Position numbers and translations under genes: made by a program
Notes under the pieces: generated by a model
What the model was told of the DNA's origin: nothing
The model's input: the letters and a program-made list of their open reading frames with translations, nothing else
Databases searched by the model: none
From: Phytoseiulus persimilis
Lineage: Eukaryota; Arthropoda; Arachnida; Mesostigmata; Phytoseiidae
Length of the DNA: 64,000 bases
Assembly (NCBI GenBank): GCA_037576195.1
Contig: CM075102.1
Span: 15,496,745 to 15,560,744, forward strand
Direction: 5' to 3'
Shown here: positions 23,606 to 36,422 of the stretch, in pieces
Numbering within the stretch: position 1 is the first letter of the stretch
Layout: each line of letters starts with the position of its first letter

Positions 23606-24821
23606 CTATTCATACTTCTTGGGCGCGAAGACAATCTTCCGGGACTTCAAAGAAGCCCACTTACTACGCTTCAAATACCACAATCCGAACGTCATTAGAA
23701 CCAAAGTCGGGAAAACTCGCCAGAAGATTTTCTGGCGGTCGTCGTGATAGGGCTCCGCGCACCACTTCAGGAAACAGCTGACATCCTTGGCCAACTGCGA
23801 CGCCGTAGCAGGTGTGCCATCCTGGTATTCAATCACTTCGTCGTACAGCATCTGCGGCATACCGATGGCACCTCCAGGGAAGTAGGGGTTGAACGCCTGG
23901 TTCTCGGCTAGAGTAACGCCAGCAGGCGGGTCCGTGTACCCGGTGAGCAACGCAAACAGGTAGTCCTCTTTTCCATGACGAGCGCTGGTGATGAGCGACA
24001 AATCAGGGGGATACGCACCGTTATTAGCGGAGCGCGCTGCTTCTTCGTTCGGATAGGGGCTCTGGAAAGTACCGAAATTATGACGCGACATCTATGTATG
24101 GCTGTCTCGTCTGTGAAGTGCAACTCATTGTCTTGGAAAGGAATTTGCCGTCGATCCCTTGTGATTTCCGTTTGGGAAAAAAATTATCGGGAGGATCAGA
24201 GTGGACAGCATAGTCTTGCTCTGGAACTCATAACTCACCTGGAATAGGTCCGACAATTTCCCGGGCCTCTGGAACATCTCCCCTTTCTCGTCAGGTCCGT
24301 CCCAGACCATTACCTCAGCGGCTTCAGCTTTGGCTTCCGCTTCAGTGTGGGAAACTCCGACCAGGTTTCGATACGCAACAAATCTTAGACTGTGGCACGC
24401 TGCGCAGACTTGTTTGAACACCTGAAAAGAGCGGGGTTCAAGCCATGATTCCAAATATCCCTCAGTGACAGTTTCGACTCGGGATTGGGGAAAGTCCCCG
24501 CGTGTTCGTGGTGGAATGTGCTTCACGGCGTTATACCGTATGGAGCCTCACCTCGTAGCCTCGACGGATAGAGGCTGCGTCGTAACTCTCGATGAAATCA
24601 CCGTGGGGCCAGTTGAACTTCGGAGGGTGCGCTACCAAGTCCGTCGCGCTCACTGAGTTCTCGAGGGCATAAAGGACTCCGGCAGAAGCGGCCCCCGTGG
24701 CACCTAGCAAAGAGTAAACGATTCTCCTGCCGGTAGAAGAGCCAGCCTTCGTCGAGGCGTATCGAAAAGACGGGTGATGAGCAACCAGCAAGCCTGTTCG
24801 GGCTAGGGACGTGAGGGCCAT
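23606..24821 (-). CDS. CYC1: Cytochrome c1, complex III haem protein
   Basis: Catalytic haem subunit of the mitochondrial bc1 complex, passing electrons from the Rieske protein to cytochrome c. Exons in transcription order 24821..24552, 24421..24239, 24061..23606, all phase 0, give 302 residues. The first exon encodes a presequence with a bipartite hydrophobic sorting stretch ([20 protein letters not shown]). Haem attachment is CAACH at residues 96-100. The axial Met ligand is Met219 in [10 protein letters not shown]. The block [20 protein letters not shown] precedes the C-terminal membrane anchor at about 263-281, and the tail [18 protein letters not shown] is typical. The start is the first ATG of an N-terminus with mitochondrial character. 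The two introns are 130 and 177 nt. Nothing appears unusual. Confidence 0.97.
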
Positions 24822-27800
24822 ATCTCCGAGTTCGACGGGCCACTGCAGAAGGACAAAAGAAGGATATTAGGAGGAACTCCACGCGATCACGACGGAGAGC
24901 CCAGTTGTGCCGCGTCTTCCCCCACACAACTGCTAGGAGTGGGGTAAGAGATGCACCAGGTGAATTATCACTATTCACATTCAATAACCTTCAGAAGTTG
25001 AGAAACCTACAGCACTAGAGAGGACCGCCGGATGTTGACATCAACCGAAACCACTCGGAGAGCATTCTGCTGAAGAGGTAAACAAAACACTCGGTCGAAC
25101 GCTTTGCTTTTGGAAGCGCGGTTGGAGCTCGCGCGGGCTCTTTCGACGGAGGTCAGAAACAACCCAAGACCCTCCTTGCCTCGGTGAGTTCCGATGCCTC
25201 AAACTAGACTTCTTGTTTTACCCGTAGTCTCAGCAGAAGTTCGTTAGCATTCATCATGGAAAGCTTGCGATGAGAGTTCGTATCTTTCAGTGTGTTATCA
25301 TATTCGAGGGTCCCTCGATGCGGAACTGATGTTTGAGAACGTCTTACAGGACCAGCGCTGTGTTATCGCGGGCCTTCTTCATCTGTGAAGGGATCATCGA
25401 ACAGGAGAACTAATCAAACGAGCCCGAACAGGAATGGTGGAAGGAGAACCGATGACCTCTTTGCGACTGATTCTTCCGTGATCGGAGACATGGACAGCCC
25501 ACGGATTTCCCATTAACGCACTCGATTTGTCGGGACAAGAAACACGAAGTGGACTCTCGAGTCTTAGGTGAGATAAGGCGGTGAGTTTTCGAATCGGCAC
25601 GTTGAATTCGGTCTCCCACGATTCCATCCCTGTTGGAACCGTATCAGATGCGAGGAGCTTTTCCAGTAACTTTCGTACTTCTCTCATTGACTGAATGAAG
25701 TGGAAGATTCCTCGGTGAGTTCTAGGGCGTCCGTTGACTCTCCCATTCCCCCACTTTCCCTCCGCTTCCTCGTCGGATGCTGAGCCGGAGTGCTCCTATG
25801 CCACCCCGAACCATCGAGCATCTCTATGGGCACCTGTTGCTGGTGTCTTGAATGAATACCCAGCCGGAGTCGACCCAGATTGTTCGCTCGCCGGCCGATG
25901 GAATGAACATGGCTCATCTCGACCCTGAAATCGACCGAAAGCTCGCTCAGATGCTCCGAATCTAGTCGCTCACATTGATCTCCTTCTTTCGCTGCCCTAG
26001 TATCGTGCGCTCCGATTTCCTGAACATCAATATTCATTCTGACCCATATCGGGTTCCAGCCGACGTCTCTCGGGCGTGATGGCTGCTTCCGGAATTCGCA
26101 GCCTTCGCTCCGCTGCCCCGTCTCCAGACACGATGATGTTGTTAGAAAGGCCACGCTATGCTCGATTTCCTAGCGAGGGGCAATGCATGATTCGATTATG
26201 ACGGACAAAATCAGCCATGACTCATGGCTCACGGAGCAATATCTTACCAAACTGCGGAGAAGTGTGCAGCGCTGATCGATCATTCCCAAGCTTGAAATCT
26301 ATCATTCATCGATGAAGAAGATTAGCCGAATCCGAGTTCTGCAAGAAAGCTCCGAGAATCTCATCGAATGACGTCTTCGGAACTACTCGTAAAAGAAGCC
26401 GGAAATGTTACGGCTCCGTCGATTTCATTGCGACTGCAAAGTAACCCGCCACGCTTATTCCGAGTATGAAAACCCTACAAACAAGCGAAAAACGAATACG
26501 AATACTTCTCAAGCAACACGGTTGAAGTCTCCACAGTTTTCAAACATTTTCCAACTATATGCCCCAAGCGTACGGCCTCTGCTGCATAAATGGATTCTTC
26601 CGGCGCTGCTTCGTGACTTGGAGAGCCTCGCGGATATCTTCCCTTGCATGCACTTTCCAACTTCCTCATCGGGCGCGCCTCTTCCCAAATTCGAACAAGA
26701 GTATCCCATAAATCCCTGCGCCGCGGAACATCGAAAACGTTCCTCTCGAGAGCTTAGATTCACGACTTTGACGGTCTCTCCGATGAACGCTCCACTTGGC
26801 GAAGTCCCCACAGTTCGGAGTTTCGGTTAGAGTTGTCGAGGGTTACGAAACCGTGCCTCTTTTTCTTGGTAGTTATTGAGGATCTCCATGATATCCACCG
26901 CTGGCGATGTCTTGTGAGACCTGATTCCGATCTGTCTCTCTTGAGCCGCGTAGAGCTCCGAAAGAGTCACTCGGAGCCGAAGATTTGTCGGTGCCGTGGA
27001 TCAAGGAACGGTTTAGTGAATAAGGAAACGACACCGGCGAATTCCCGGCATGGGACTACACCGATTGATCTGGATTCTCATTCCAGCGAACCCTGCTGAA
27101 CACCTAGGAGTCTCGAATCATTACGTCGGCTCCATGAGTTTTTCCTCCTTGGGGACGAGAAATGGATCGATAATAATGCAAGATGTGATGAGTGTTGCTG
27201 GTCTCCGGGCGGAAGCCCTCCATCGTCCTCCGGGCTCGCAGTGCACGAAGAAGGGTTATGCTTCGGGAGAATTGTATCTGAAGCTTCCGGAAATCTTTTC
27301 GAACCGAAGCCATACTTCACGAGCTGTTTGTGACGTCGTATTGACGCTCCCGGCATCTACAGACCACATCCTGCTGGAGTGGCTCCTCGACACTTCCGAC
27401 GGGCGTTTAGCGCAGCTGAACGTGAGATTGTCTCACCATGGGTACTTCGTACACATCATGTTGGCCTTAAGGTTTTGACGCTGATGCGCAACGTTTCTAT
27501 TCTTTGGAGGATTCTTCAACGCCGTAAGGACCTCTCACAGCCACCAAACGACGTGAAGAGGTCCTCTTTCAGCAAAGTACGGGGCGTTCGTTGCCGATGG
27601 GAGATCTGGAACGCTGTCATGTAGCGCCGCTAATCCTCAATCGGAGCACGCTCTCGCTGGTGGGCACTTCCCAGATTCAGCAGGAGAGAGAGAGAGAATT
27701 AGATTTAGGCCGGGCAGACATGAAGATCAGAACTGCCATTGATTTTCGTGGATTTACTAGAGCCGTCGGGTTGTCTGCTGGGTACTTCTTCAGGTTGTGC

Positions 27801-28354
27801 CCCTAGGGTGTCAATCTTTCTCTCCTTTCGACGGTTCTCCTTCAGCTGTGAGGCGTACGGAGGTAACTGTGGTGAGGGATATTCAGATGCCTGAGCTGAC
27901 TCCTCAAGGAGGAGACTCAACGAAGGTCGACTTGATGATCCGAGTCAGAGAGGAAGTATCCGAATATTCATCTCTCGCGAAATCCGTGGGCGTATGGATC
28001 CGATTCATTACGAATCCGCTACTCCCCGGTCACCCACCATTGACACCGAACAGCAAATGCTCGAATCATCATAAAATGCCCCACGTTCATCTTGAGCCCG
28101 AGAACGAACATTGGCGGAATCGACTCGACACGAGTTAGTCAACCCCGTTCTCATGAGATTGGAAGAATTCGTTTCTTTCGACTCCTCGACCGTCGACTGT
28201 GCTTGTGATGGTGAAGCTGCAACACTTGTACATCCTGGAGTCCTGATGTCAGCATTATCAAGGCCGATGAATACTCAGCACAAGCGGGGAGCGCTAATCG
28301 ACCTCGTTCTGTTATCCAGGATCACGCCCTGCGGAAGCTTCCGCCCAGTCGGCC
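24822..28354. other. Gene-poor stretch, no gene recognised
   Basis: The left end must hold the promoter of cytochrome c1 (minus strand). Frames of up to about 156 codons occur, for example 25684..26154 minus and 27050..27478 plus. The first has no ATG start, neither has a recognisable domain, and neither joins convincingly to another exon. No repeats or RNA genes were recognised. Confidence 0.35.
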
Positions 28355-28602
28355 ATGGCCGTCAGCTCCGCAGTCCAGGGAATCATGATAGGTGCGGAGT
28401 TGGTCCGTGGTCAACGAGGCAGTACACTCCTCAAATACGATGGGTTCATCTATCGAACATCCAATCAAAGTTCACGGAAAATTCATTGGCAATGCGACGA
28501 GTATAGGCACAGACGCTGTCTTGGGGCGCTTTGGACTTATCACAACGGTGAATACGAGCTTCGACAAGGACACAACCACCCACCTCCGTACCCTCAACAA
28601 GA
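28355..28602 (+). CDS. FLYWCH-type zinc-finger exon, gene unresolved
   Basis: The frame from the ATG at 28355 encodes a FLYWCH zinc finger at about residues 22-77: GSTLLKYDGFIYR, then W45, Cys47, Cys55 and the HNH pair His73/His75 (C-x7-C-x17-H-x-H). FLYWCH domains bind DNA or protein and occur in chromatin regulators and in MULE-type transposases. The exon appears to end at 28602, where GTAAGG forms a good donor; a possible acceptor lies near 28647. No neighbouring exon with a recognisable domain was found, so this could be one exon of a real gene, a domesticated transposase piece or a relic. The domain call is fairly safe; the gene model is not. Confidence 0.55.
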
Positions 28603-30938
28603 GTAAGGATTTAAATTTAGGCTACATCATTTCATTTTTCCGGACAGTCCAGGACGCAATCGATCAGGCCCCATCGCTGAACGCTGTTCTGCAGAACTTG
28701 GGCGACAAGACCATAGCGGTTCTCAGTTGGTCGGCTTAGGATTGAGCTCGAGGGCTGCCGGAACTTTTCTAGGAGTCGATTTTCGTCGGAAAACTTATTT
28801 CCCTGAGGTTACCGGTATTCAAGTGTTCTCTCTCAGACAATCATGTCATTCCATTCATGTTTGATTCGACCGTACTCCCGAGATGTCGGTTTTCCTTCTC
28901 ACGGACATCATGGCCAGAACCGTGCACATGATGCTGTCTCACGATCTCGTTCATTGTTTGAGTGAGATTCCATTCGCTGGGGGCTCCTCTCCGTTATTTG
29001 GACGAGGAAAGCAGCTATTAGTTCGTGAATCAAGCTGACCCGGGAGTTGAGAACATAGAATTCTCAATCGATGGAACGGAAACCAGACATTTCTCCCAAG
29101 GCCTCTGGTGCTAGACCAATCCGGCGGACTGGCATGCGACATCTCTGAATGTGGGGACATTATTGGTAATCACGTCCAGGCTCCATCGACTGCAGAGATC
29201 TCGGGAAACTAGGTGAACAGCTGATCAGGCGACTGTCTTCCCGATGAGCTGCTCCAAGCGTGGTATGGCATGGAGGTGCTGTTTCTTGACGCACGATTCC
29301 ATTCACTCCGCGGATCGGGTGCGTGGAAGGTTCTCGGAATGGTAACGTAACTGCGAGGTATCATGGTTGGGCTGTTAGAAGGTGAGAAGGGCAGAGAAGT
29401 TGAGCCGCGCAGGAGACCTCCGATGGAAGTGATAAGGCTCAAGAGATTATCCGAGATTTTCGTGTTGCTGGAAGGGAAACGGCCGTTGACATCACTCTCA
29501 ATCAGATCCCCGTCGCTCTCAAACCGTTCTGGTCCGTCTCAGTCCGAGCAACCCATGCCTCACCTGACTCGCGCACCGTTGAGTATCAAGTTCTGATGCA
29601 AAACTTCCAGTGGTAGGCTCGAGTCATCGTCCATTACGAGGCCGATTCGGAAATTCTCCCGATCAACCGTCACTATGAAGTGATTCATCTCACGTTACCG
29701 GCAGGGCGTCCACCCTCTAAGGAAGATGGAATTGGTCGCGTGGAAACGCAATCTGAACGGTGACTTCATTCTGGAAAATATCCCTCAACCTATTCGTATA
29801 TAAGTCGGCAACACGCTCCGGTGCGCGACTTCTCTATCTGTATCGACCTCAAAGCGGTCACTTTGAATGACCATCTCATCAGTCGCCCCCATGTAGAGAG
29901 CGTCGATGCGCTGTTTTTCTTCCAATAAGAGTAGAAGCCGTGCGGCAAGATGAAAGGTGACGTCGCGACTCGAAAATAACCTGCGGTTTCTCGCAACTTT
30001 CAAGTCGAAAGGTACTGATCGCTTGAATCATACGCCTCTCCCATTTATTGTTCATTGCCTCTCTCGTCCTTTCACGACTATTGCTCGCTTGCGATCAACC
30101 TCCGGCATGACGTTCAAGGTTGGCCCTTAGCCTCAATTCTCGTCGCCCTCCTGTCCCCGCGTGCCTCATGCTCCCCGTCCACGAGTAGCTCCTCGTTGCT
30201 GCTTCTCTCTATCGCAGTCCTTCGCTCTCGAGGGGATCCCAATCTCACCTTCCGTTGCTCATCTGTTTTGATAAACGGATCACAAATCCACGCTCTCGTG
30301 CGGTCGTCGATCGTTCTTCTTGTTTCACGTCGCCTGACCTCGACACGACGGGAGCGTTTTGTCCTGAGTCATCCTTCCCGCAGTGTCACGCGCTCATGCA
30401 GCTCAGCTGCATAGACGAGGCGCAATAACGGAGTATCATGGGAGTCAATGATCCTCTCGAACCGTGAATCAATCCTTGAACGATCTAGGAGGCGCCTTGG
30501 AACTCCCCTTGGGACGCACACAAATTTTGAGGAGATGGGAAGACTCGAGTAGTTCAGTAAAAGAAGCTCGTCCACATGAGATGTGCGAACGAAGAGTTCA
30601 GAAAGTCATTTTTCGATGTCGATTCCCGACATTCACCGAAAAGATATCAGTGTGTCATCCCTGAAATCTGCTCAAAACTAGGAGCCCTTGCGAAGAAATT
30701 CAGTCCGAAAAACTTGCGATGACATTCCAGGACTACCGACTCTGCGAAAACGAGTTCCCGAAGCATTTCTGGCAGTCAACTCTCCTCCTTCTCATTCCGT
30801 CGAGAGAAACATGGAGTTTCGAAATCAACCGCTCCTCGGTCCTCCGGGCATAGTGTGTCGCTCGACTTCAATGATGGGAACGAGCGGAGAAAGTCGAATT
30901 GGAGAACCGCCGAAGATGATGAGCACAAGAGGAATCCC
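28603..30938. other. No gene recognised
   Basis: Short frames only. The right end may carry the promoter and 5' UTR of the first SU(VAR)3-9-like gene, and the left end possible downstream exons of the FLYWCH gene. Confidence 0.3.
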
Positions 30939-33854
30939 ATGGAAGGAGCGGATTTCCAGATGTCGGTGAGCGAAGCCCTGAAGCTCCAACCGCGGAAGCG
31001 AGTCAAGCTGTGTCTCGCGGAATCGGAGTCGGAAGAGGAAGCGGGGGAGGCAGAAAGACCAGGTTACAGACACAAGCAGGCTGGGCTGATGAGCAAGCCA
31101 TCGAGAGGAGCTCTCCCCTATGCTGAGGAGTGGGAACCGAATGAAGGCAGGTGACGTGATCCGAGCACAGATACTCGTCCCTCCACTTATATCTCAGGGT
31201 GGATAGATTGCTCTCAATTCATCTCCTTCTTGTCGCGGAATCTTTTGTCAGAAGGAGAGAGAATCCTCATCCTGCATTCGTTCCTTGTCGATGAAGAAAT
31301 AATACGAGAGATCCCTTCGTTTCACAGAGTATGAAGTAGAGGCCATCCGTGACATCATTCGCAACCCAGATGGTACTCTAAGGTTGCTCGTGAAGTGGAA
31401 AAACTGGCCGGAATCTACGAACAGCTGGGAACCTTTCAGTAACACGAGATGTTACGAAGCCATTGTCGAGTTCCTGGTCGAAAAGAATGATAGCAAATAC
31501 ATGCCTCTCGTTCTGCATGAGTACGTGCAGGAGAAATTCCAGTATCCTGAAATCAACATCCTCACCGTTTGCAAGCTCTTGGACACAGGATTCGACTTGA
31601 CGAGATGCGTGCTCCTTGACTACCGGGAAAAGCTTCGGTTGACGGAAGTCTTGAGAGAGACCAAACAGGAATCGCTGCTCCGCAGAGTCAGAAGACAGTG
31701 AGTGTGATTGGCATTGGATTTGAGGGTCACTGAAGTTGAATACGGTCAAGCCCGCTCTCCCGCCAAGTATCCAGATGGACTGCCTTGTATCTGAGTTTTC
31801 TTGACATTGAGTTCCATAGAGATCGGAGACTAAAAACGGGTTTCTCTTCCCTATGAGTCACTAACGAGCGGGGTTTACTGTATCGGGTTCAAGTAATTTG
31901 TGAGCATTCCAATTTTCGAAGCAGTAATCTGAACGATTCATATCGGATTTTCAGTTTCGGTGATCCTTTGAAGTTCATTCGCGCTGTCGATAGCCAACAT
32001 CACTTGCGTGACGCTCTGCTCGCCCTCCAGCGAAAGTTCACTTTCGAGTCCACCCGCGAACCTCCGGTTTACTTCGAAAATCTCATCGACTCCGAAACGC
32101 CTCCGATCACCTTCACCCTGATTGAGGTTTGCTCTACTCGAATATTTGCCTTACTCTATCCGAAATACTCGAACGCAGGGGGAACCTCGTTCAAAGCTTC
32201 ATAAGTTCCTGATCACGAGCCCTCTAGCTAAGTCGCACCTTCCCAATTCTTCAAGGACTACTCTTTCGCCGACGGGATATCTCCTCGGGAGAACGAATGC
32301 AGCTGTGAGTGCGTTGATTGTGTAAATTGCAGCTGCGTCGAATTTCTGGGGAGGGGCTCCAGAACTTTCCAGAACTACTTAATCGACGGAAGATTAACCG
32401 AAAGTGTTCGAACAAATCAGAGTCACATTTTCGAATGTGGATCTCGCTGCAGCTGTTTTGCGGATTGCTACAATCGAGTGACTCAGGTAGGTTTGGTGTG
32501 ATTGTTGTTGTGAACTCGATGCGAGCTGTTGACTCCGAGAATTCAGCCAGGAACAAGACATCTATGCCTAACTTGGAGTTTCTCGTCAGCGGGGACGGCC
32601 TGTCGAAGTTACGGTGTATAAAACTGGACCAGAGAAGGAATGGGGTCTCCGAACGAACAGCTCCATCAAAGCTTGGACCTTCGTTTTGGAATATTTGGGA
32701 GTTGTGAAGCGCTACAGCAGCGACACTAGCAAGGATGACTTTCCTTACGTACACGAACTGAATGCCGGCGGGCAAGTTGGGCTCTCTTTCGTTGTGGACT
32801 CAAGCGAGCAGGGAAACGTCAGCCGGTTCATCAATCATTCGGTGAGTAGAAACGATCCCCATGTTACGGAATCGAAGGCTTTACAGTGCAGGGGACGCGA
32901 AAGCAAGGGATATTCGCTCGCTCCGAGGTGGGCTTGTCTCTGTTGCAGACGTGAAATCCGCCCGATAGAGTTTTCGTTTTAGATGCGGCTTCCAAATCAT
33001 GTGTTCGGCCTTGCCTGTGGGTGTTGGGTCGGGATGCTGACTCAAGCTCGATCGGTGAGCTCTCGAACGTCTAGATTACTTTTCAGCGGGCAGGTTTCAC
33101 ATATCCACCGAGCGCGTTCCGCTTCCACCGCATCCGTATCTGCGCTTCGCAAAGAAGCTTGCTCTGAGGTTTCCTAGGAATCGAGGGAGAGGGTATTCGC
33201 GCTCGCGTTCCATTTTCGGCCTCGGGTTCTCACTTTCCTAGGTTCCTGAATTGAGGGTTGATCCTCGATAAAATAGGAAAAAGAATAGATTAGTGTCAAA
33301 GAGCTCGTGAAGTGCAGAAATGAATTTCACAGAGATGATCTCACTGACACCAAACCCAAGCGTAAAGCGGGATCGCGGCAGGGACGCTTTCATCTCGATC
33401 GCGATTCTCGGCTTGAAAAGTCCCTTCCGTCTGTTGTTCCGGGGTATCGAGACTATTTTGCTCATTACCCCCGTCGTTGATTACTTGATTACCCTAGTCG
33501 GTGTGCGCGTCAATCAAGGGTATTCAGGAGAGAGCTAATATTTTGGCCCCGAGAGCCGCACTTCGATCCGATCGAGACACCTCACAATTCTAATTGATGA
33601 TCGGGCTGAATTTCGGAGGGCTGAATCATACATTTTATTTCCAGTGCAATCCTAATCTGATCAGCAAGAGAGTGCTCAATCAGCACGCGGACCTCAGACT
33701 CCCCCGATTGGCTCTCTTCGCGTGCCGCGACATTCGCGAAAACGAGGAACTCACTCTCGATTATCGGACAATGAAGACTATGCCAGCGTCCCGTGCCCGA
33801 AGTTTCGGATTCCAATGCTGCTGTCAGGAAAATAACTGCTGTGGTGAGCTCTGA
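30939..33854 (+). CDS. SU(VAR)3-9-like histone H3K9 methyltransferase, copy A
   Basis: Chromodomain plus SET protein expected to methylate histone H3 Lys9 in heterochromatin. Exons 30939..31146, 31328..31697, 31955..32126, 32256..32486, 32590..32841, 33645..33854 give 480 residues. Order: acidic N-terminus (ESESEEE), chromodomain at about 71-118 (YEVEAIRD, LLVKWKNWPES, WEP), a linker with VYFENLID typical of SUV39 proteins, pre-SET with a C-S-C-E-C-V-D-C cluster (251-327), SET (328-445) with WGLRT, RFINHSCNPNL and EELTLDY, and post-SET Cys469-477. The usual Glu of the YxGE motif is Val365. The start is the first ATG of the frame; codons upstream are open, so it may lie further 5'. The first intron keeps frame only with a GC donor at 31147. 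Not fused to eIF2-gamma. Confidence 0.85.
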
Positions 33855-34071
33855 GAGCTATGGTGTTGTTGCAGTCGCCCCGGGGGACGCTGATCACTCT
33901 TTCCGAGCGCCAAGTTCCCAAGCTCTCTGAGCAGATCTTCAAGCTGTTCGGAGAGATGAACAACGCTCATTCCGCTCACCCGTTCTTGATGCCTCCCCTA
34001 GCGTAGGCTGATCGACGGATTCGTTGTTCCTCATAGCTCCACTCTACACCGCCGTGGATGCATCAAGTAGG

Positions 34072-34077
34072 AATAAA
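34072..34077 (+). promoter_or_regulatory. poly(A) signal of SUV39-like copy A
   Basis: AATAAA 218 nt past the stop codon of copy A. Confidence 0.45.
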
Positions 34078-35291
34078 TTAATGAGTTTCGATGAACCGAG
34101 TCCAATCTCGGATTTTTTTCTCTTCCTCTGGTCTCGGTAGAATGTCGACAGTAAATTTCATACGTAGGAACAGCCCACCTGATCGGCAAGAGCGCTCAGT
34201 GAGACCTCGAGGAGGCGCGAAGGCTTTCGGCGGGAGGAGGCCGTCTCGTCGGAAGGTTCGCAGACCGTCTCAACTCAATACAACCTTGACAAAATATGAA
34301 CCACCGTCGTGAAACAGGTTGAGATTGTCAGAAATTGTAATCTTGATCGCTCAAATCACTGCTCCGGACAGGGGTGTGCTGTCCACGGAATCGCGCCGGA
34401 GACTCGGGAGTTTTTCCGGTCACTGGCACAGCCATTGTCACTAATCTGCCGAGTATATTGCGCTTCGTCGAGGTGGAGGGCGTATGGATACGCATCGAGT
34501 CCATGAGCAGTTTCTTTTTGATCTTCTCCTTGTCGAATGAGATGACTTGTCAGGTTTGTGCGCACATACCACGGGCTGATTGCAATATATGAGAAAAAAA
34601 ATCTTGAGCCATTGCGAAGCCAAACTATCCAGAAGGGCATTCAATGTCGCAAGCATAAGAAACAAAGTCCCGCACTTCTTTGCGATCTCAGAAAGAAAAT
34701 CAAACATTCACAAGAAAATCCACTTCGCAGACCCCGCATAGCAGAGTCTGGGGAGAACCCAACGATTCTCAATGAGGCTACCGGACCATCCTCGTTGAAG
34801 CCGAGGCGGATAACTTAGCAAATAAAAACAAAGGTTTGCTCTGCGAGACCTTCACGGTGCGTCGAGACTGACCGTCGATTATGTGGAACCATGTAGTTGG
34901 TCTCGAGACGATGCGAAATCACGAAGCTATGCTGATGAATGCCGATCACCGCGCTCTGCTTTGGCTACACGATGCGTTCATAGTTGATCGGCTATTGATT
35001 CACGTTGAGTATGCTACGCAACAGCCCGTGGAACCGGGAGCTCTCTTCTTATCCGAGCGAGAGTTTCTCTAGATGGCCCCAGCAGCAGGCCGGCGTCCCG
35101 GAGTTCTCTGCAACGATTGCTAATCTGCGTTCGTCGGATTCGCCTCGATTGCGCGCTCCACACCTCGCGCTGGACATGACAGTAGCCGTGGTTGCTGAGC
35201 TCTCCGAAACAGATGTGCGCGAGCAAGCATGCCGGCATTCGCCGAAAAATTGTGAGGATCCTGTCCCTGGAACTCCGTTACGGCCTCCTCC
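34078..35291. other. Intergenic, nothing recognised
   Basis: Between SUV39-like copy A and the pseudouridine synthase. Contains a few A-rich stretches; no domain or RNA gene recognised. Confidence 0.35.
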
Positions 35292-36203
35292 ATGTGTTTA
35301 TCGACAGCGGAACGTGTCACGAAGCGATTCTTGCTGCGGTTTTCTTACATAGGCACGCGCTACAAAGGGCTACAGCGCCAGTCACCGCGGTCTGTTGACG
35401 TTTTGGAGCATTCAACGATACAGGCTGCCTTGGAGAATGCGCTAAACAGTGTTCCAAGGTTGCAGTATCCCTCAAGCGTCGTTCTATCATCTCGAACGGA
35501 CAAGCATGTCCATGCGCACGCTAACAGGGGTCATGTGGATCTCACACCCCTTCCGGGATACGCGATTTCTCCGATTGCGGTGACGCAACGGGTGAACAGA
35601 TATTTACATAAAGCCGGTCATGAGATTGTGTTGAGGGAAACTATCCCAGTGCCGTATTGGTATCACTGCCGCGCTCAAGCGCACCGGAGAAAGTATGTCT
35701 ACAGACTTGGGGTGCGCAAAATCCCTACGAACCATATCGCTAGCGAGAAGCTCCCTCTGAGCCATCAACAAACTTGCTTATTGGTCGATCAGAAGCTTGA
35801 TTTGGAGAAAGTGCAGCAAGTCTGTGAGCTCTTCGAGGGCTTCCACGACTTTGAAACCTTCCAAACGAAGTCGATCCAGGTATCGGATACAAGGAAAAAC
35901 TTAGAGGAGATCACATTCGTCCCCGACCACGATTCTGGTTCTCTTTGTGAGTTCAGCGAGCAATACACATGGTGGAAGTTCAACGTGGTTGCCAGCTCGT
36001 TTCTCTATAAACAGGTCCGTCGAATGATCTCGGCAGCATTGAGTGTAGGACGGGATGACTTGACCTTGGAACAGGTTCGTGACACTCATCGAGGGATCTT
36101 TCGGGAGGAGCTTCGATCAGAGGCGAACTGCGTGCTCGACCGGATCGCGGTTCAAATCGCTCTACGCTCAAAGCGAACTCTTTCCAGGTTTCCAACATGT
36201 TGA
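35292..36203 (+). CDS. PUSL1: tRNA pseudouridine synthase, TruA/PUSL1-like
   Basis: Single-exon gene of 303 residues. The TruA family converts uridines of the tRNA anticodon arm to pseudouridine; the PUSL1 branch is mitochondrial in vertebrates. Family blocks: FLLRFSYIGTRYKGLQRQ near the N-terminus, the catalytic-Asp loop RTDKHVHA (Asp70; the usual form is GRTDAGVHA), a RRKYVYRL strand carrying the conserved Tyr, FEGFHDFETF, and the C-terminal FLYKQVRRMISAAL helix typical of the fold. Here the catalytic loop has Ser for the first Gly and Lys-His for Ala-Gly, a mild departure. No clear presequence was identified. The gene lies between the two SUV39-like copies on the same strand, so the duplication of those genes spans it or inserted beside it. 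Confidence 0.88.
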   Translation: MCLSTAERVTKRFLLRFSYIGTRYKGLQRQSPRSVDVLEHSTIQAALENALNSVPRLQYPSSVVLSSRTDKHVHAHANRGHVDLTPLPGYAISPIAVTQRVNRYLHKAGHEIVLRETIPVPYWYHCRAQAHRRKYVYRLGVRKIPTNHIASEKLPLSHQQTCLLVDQKLDLEKVQQVCELFEGFHDFETFQTKSIQVSDTRKNLEEITFVPDHDSGSLCEFSEQYTWWKFNVVASSFLYKQVRRMISAALSVGRDDLTLEQVRDTHRGIFREELRSEANCVLDRIAVQIALRSKRTLSRFPTC

Positions 36204-36416
36204 TCACGCCGCATGAGCATCCGTGGAGCAGCAAGATACGGCTACAGCGTGGTCATGGGTTATGTCTCGCTGACATCGAATATGACACTAATCTTTTCAG
36301 AACGGACATCCCGCCTCCGGCTTGGAGGCCCGGGAGGCTTTTCGTTGGCAAACACGGAAGCATTACGAGCCGATCTGCTCATCAGATTGAAGTTGATGAA
36401 TCACGATCTGGGAATC

Positions 36417-36422
36417 AATAAA
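36417..36422 (+). promoter_or_regulatory. poly(A) signal of the pseudouridine synthase gene
   Basis: AATAAA 214 nt after the stop codon. Confidence 0.45.

Noticed and set aside
25684-26154. 156-codon minus-strand frame
   Set aside because: It has no ATG start, no domain, and low-complexity mixed composition; no joining exon.
27050-27478. 142-codon plus-strand frame starting with ATG
   Set aside because: No recognisable family, competing minus-strand frames of similar length, and no splice partner.
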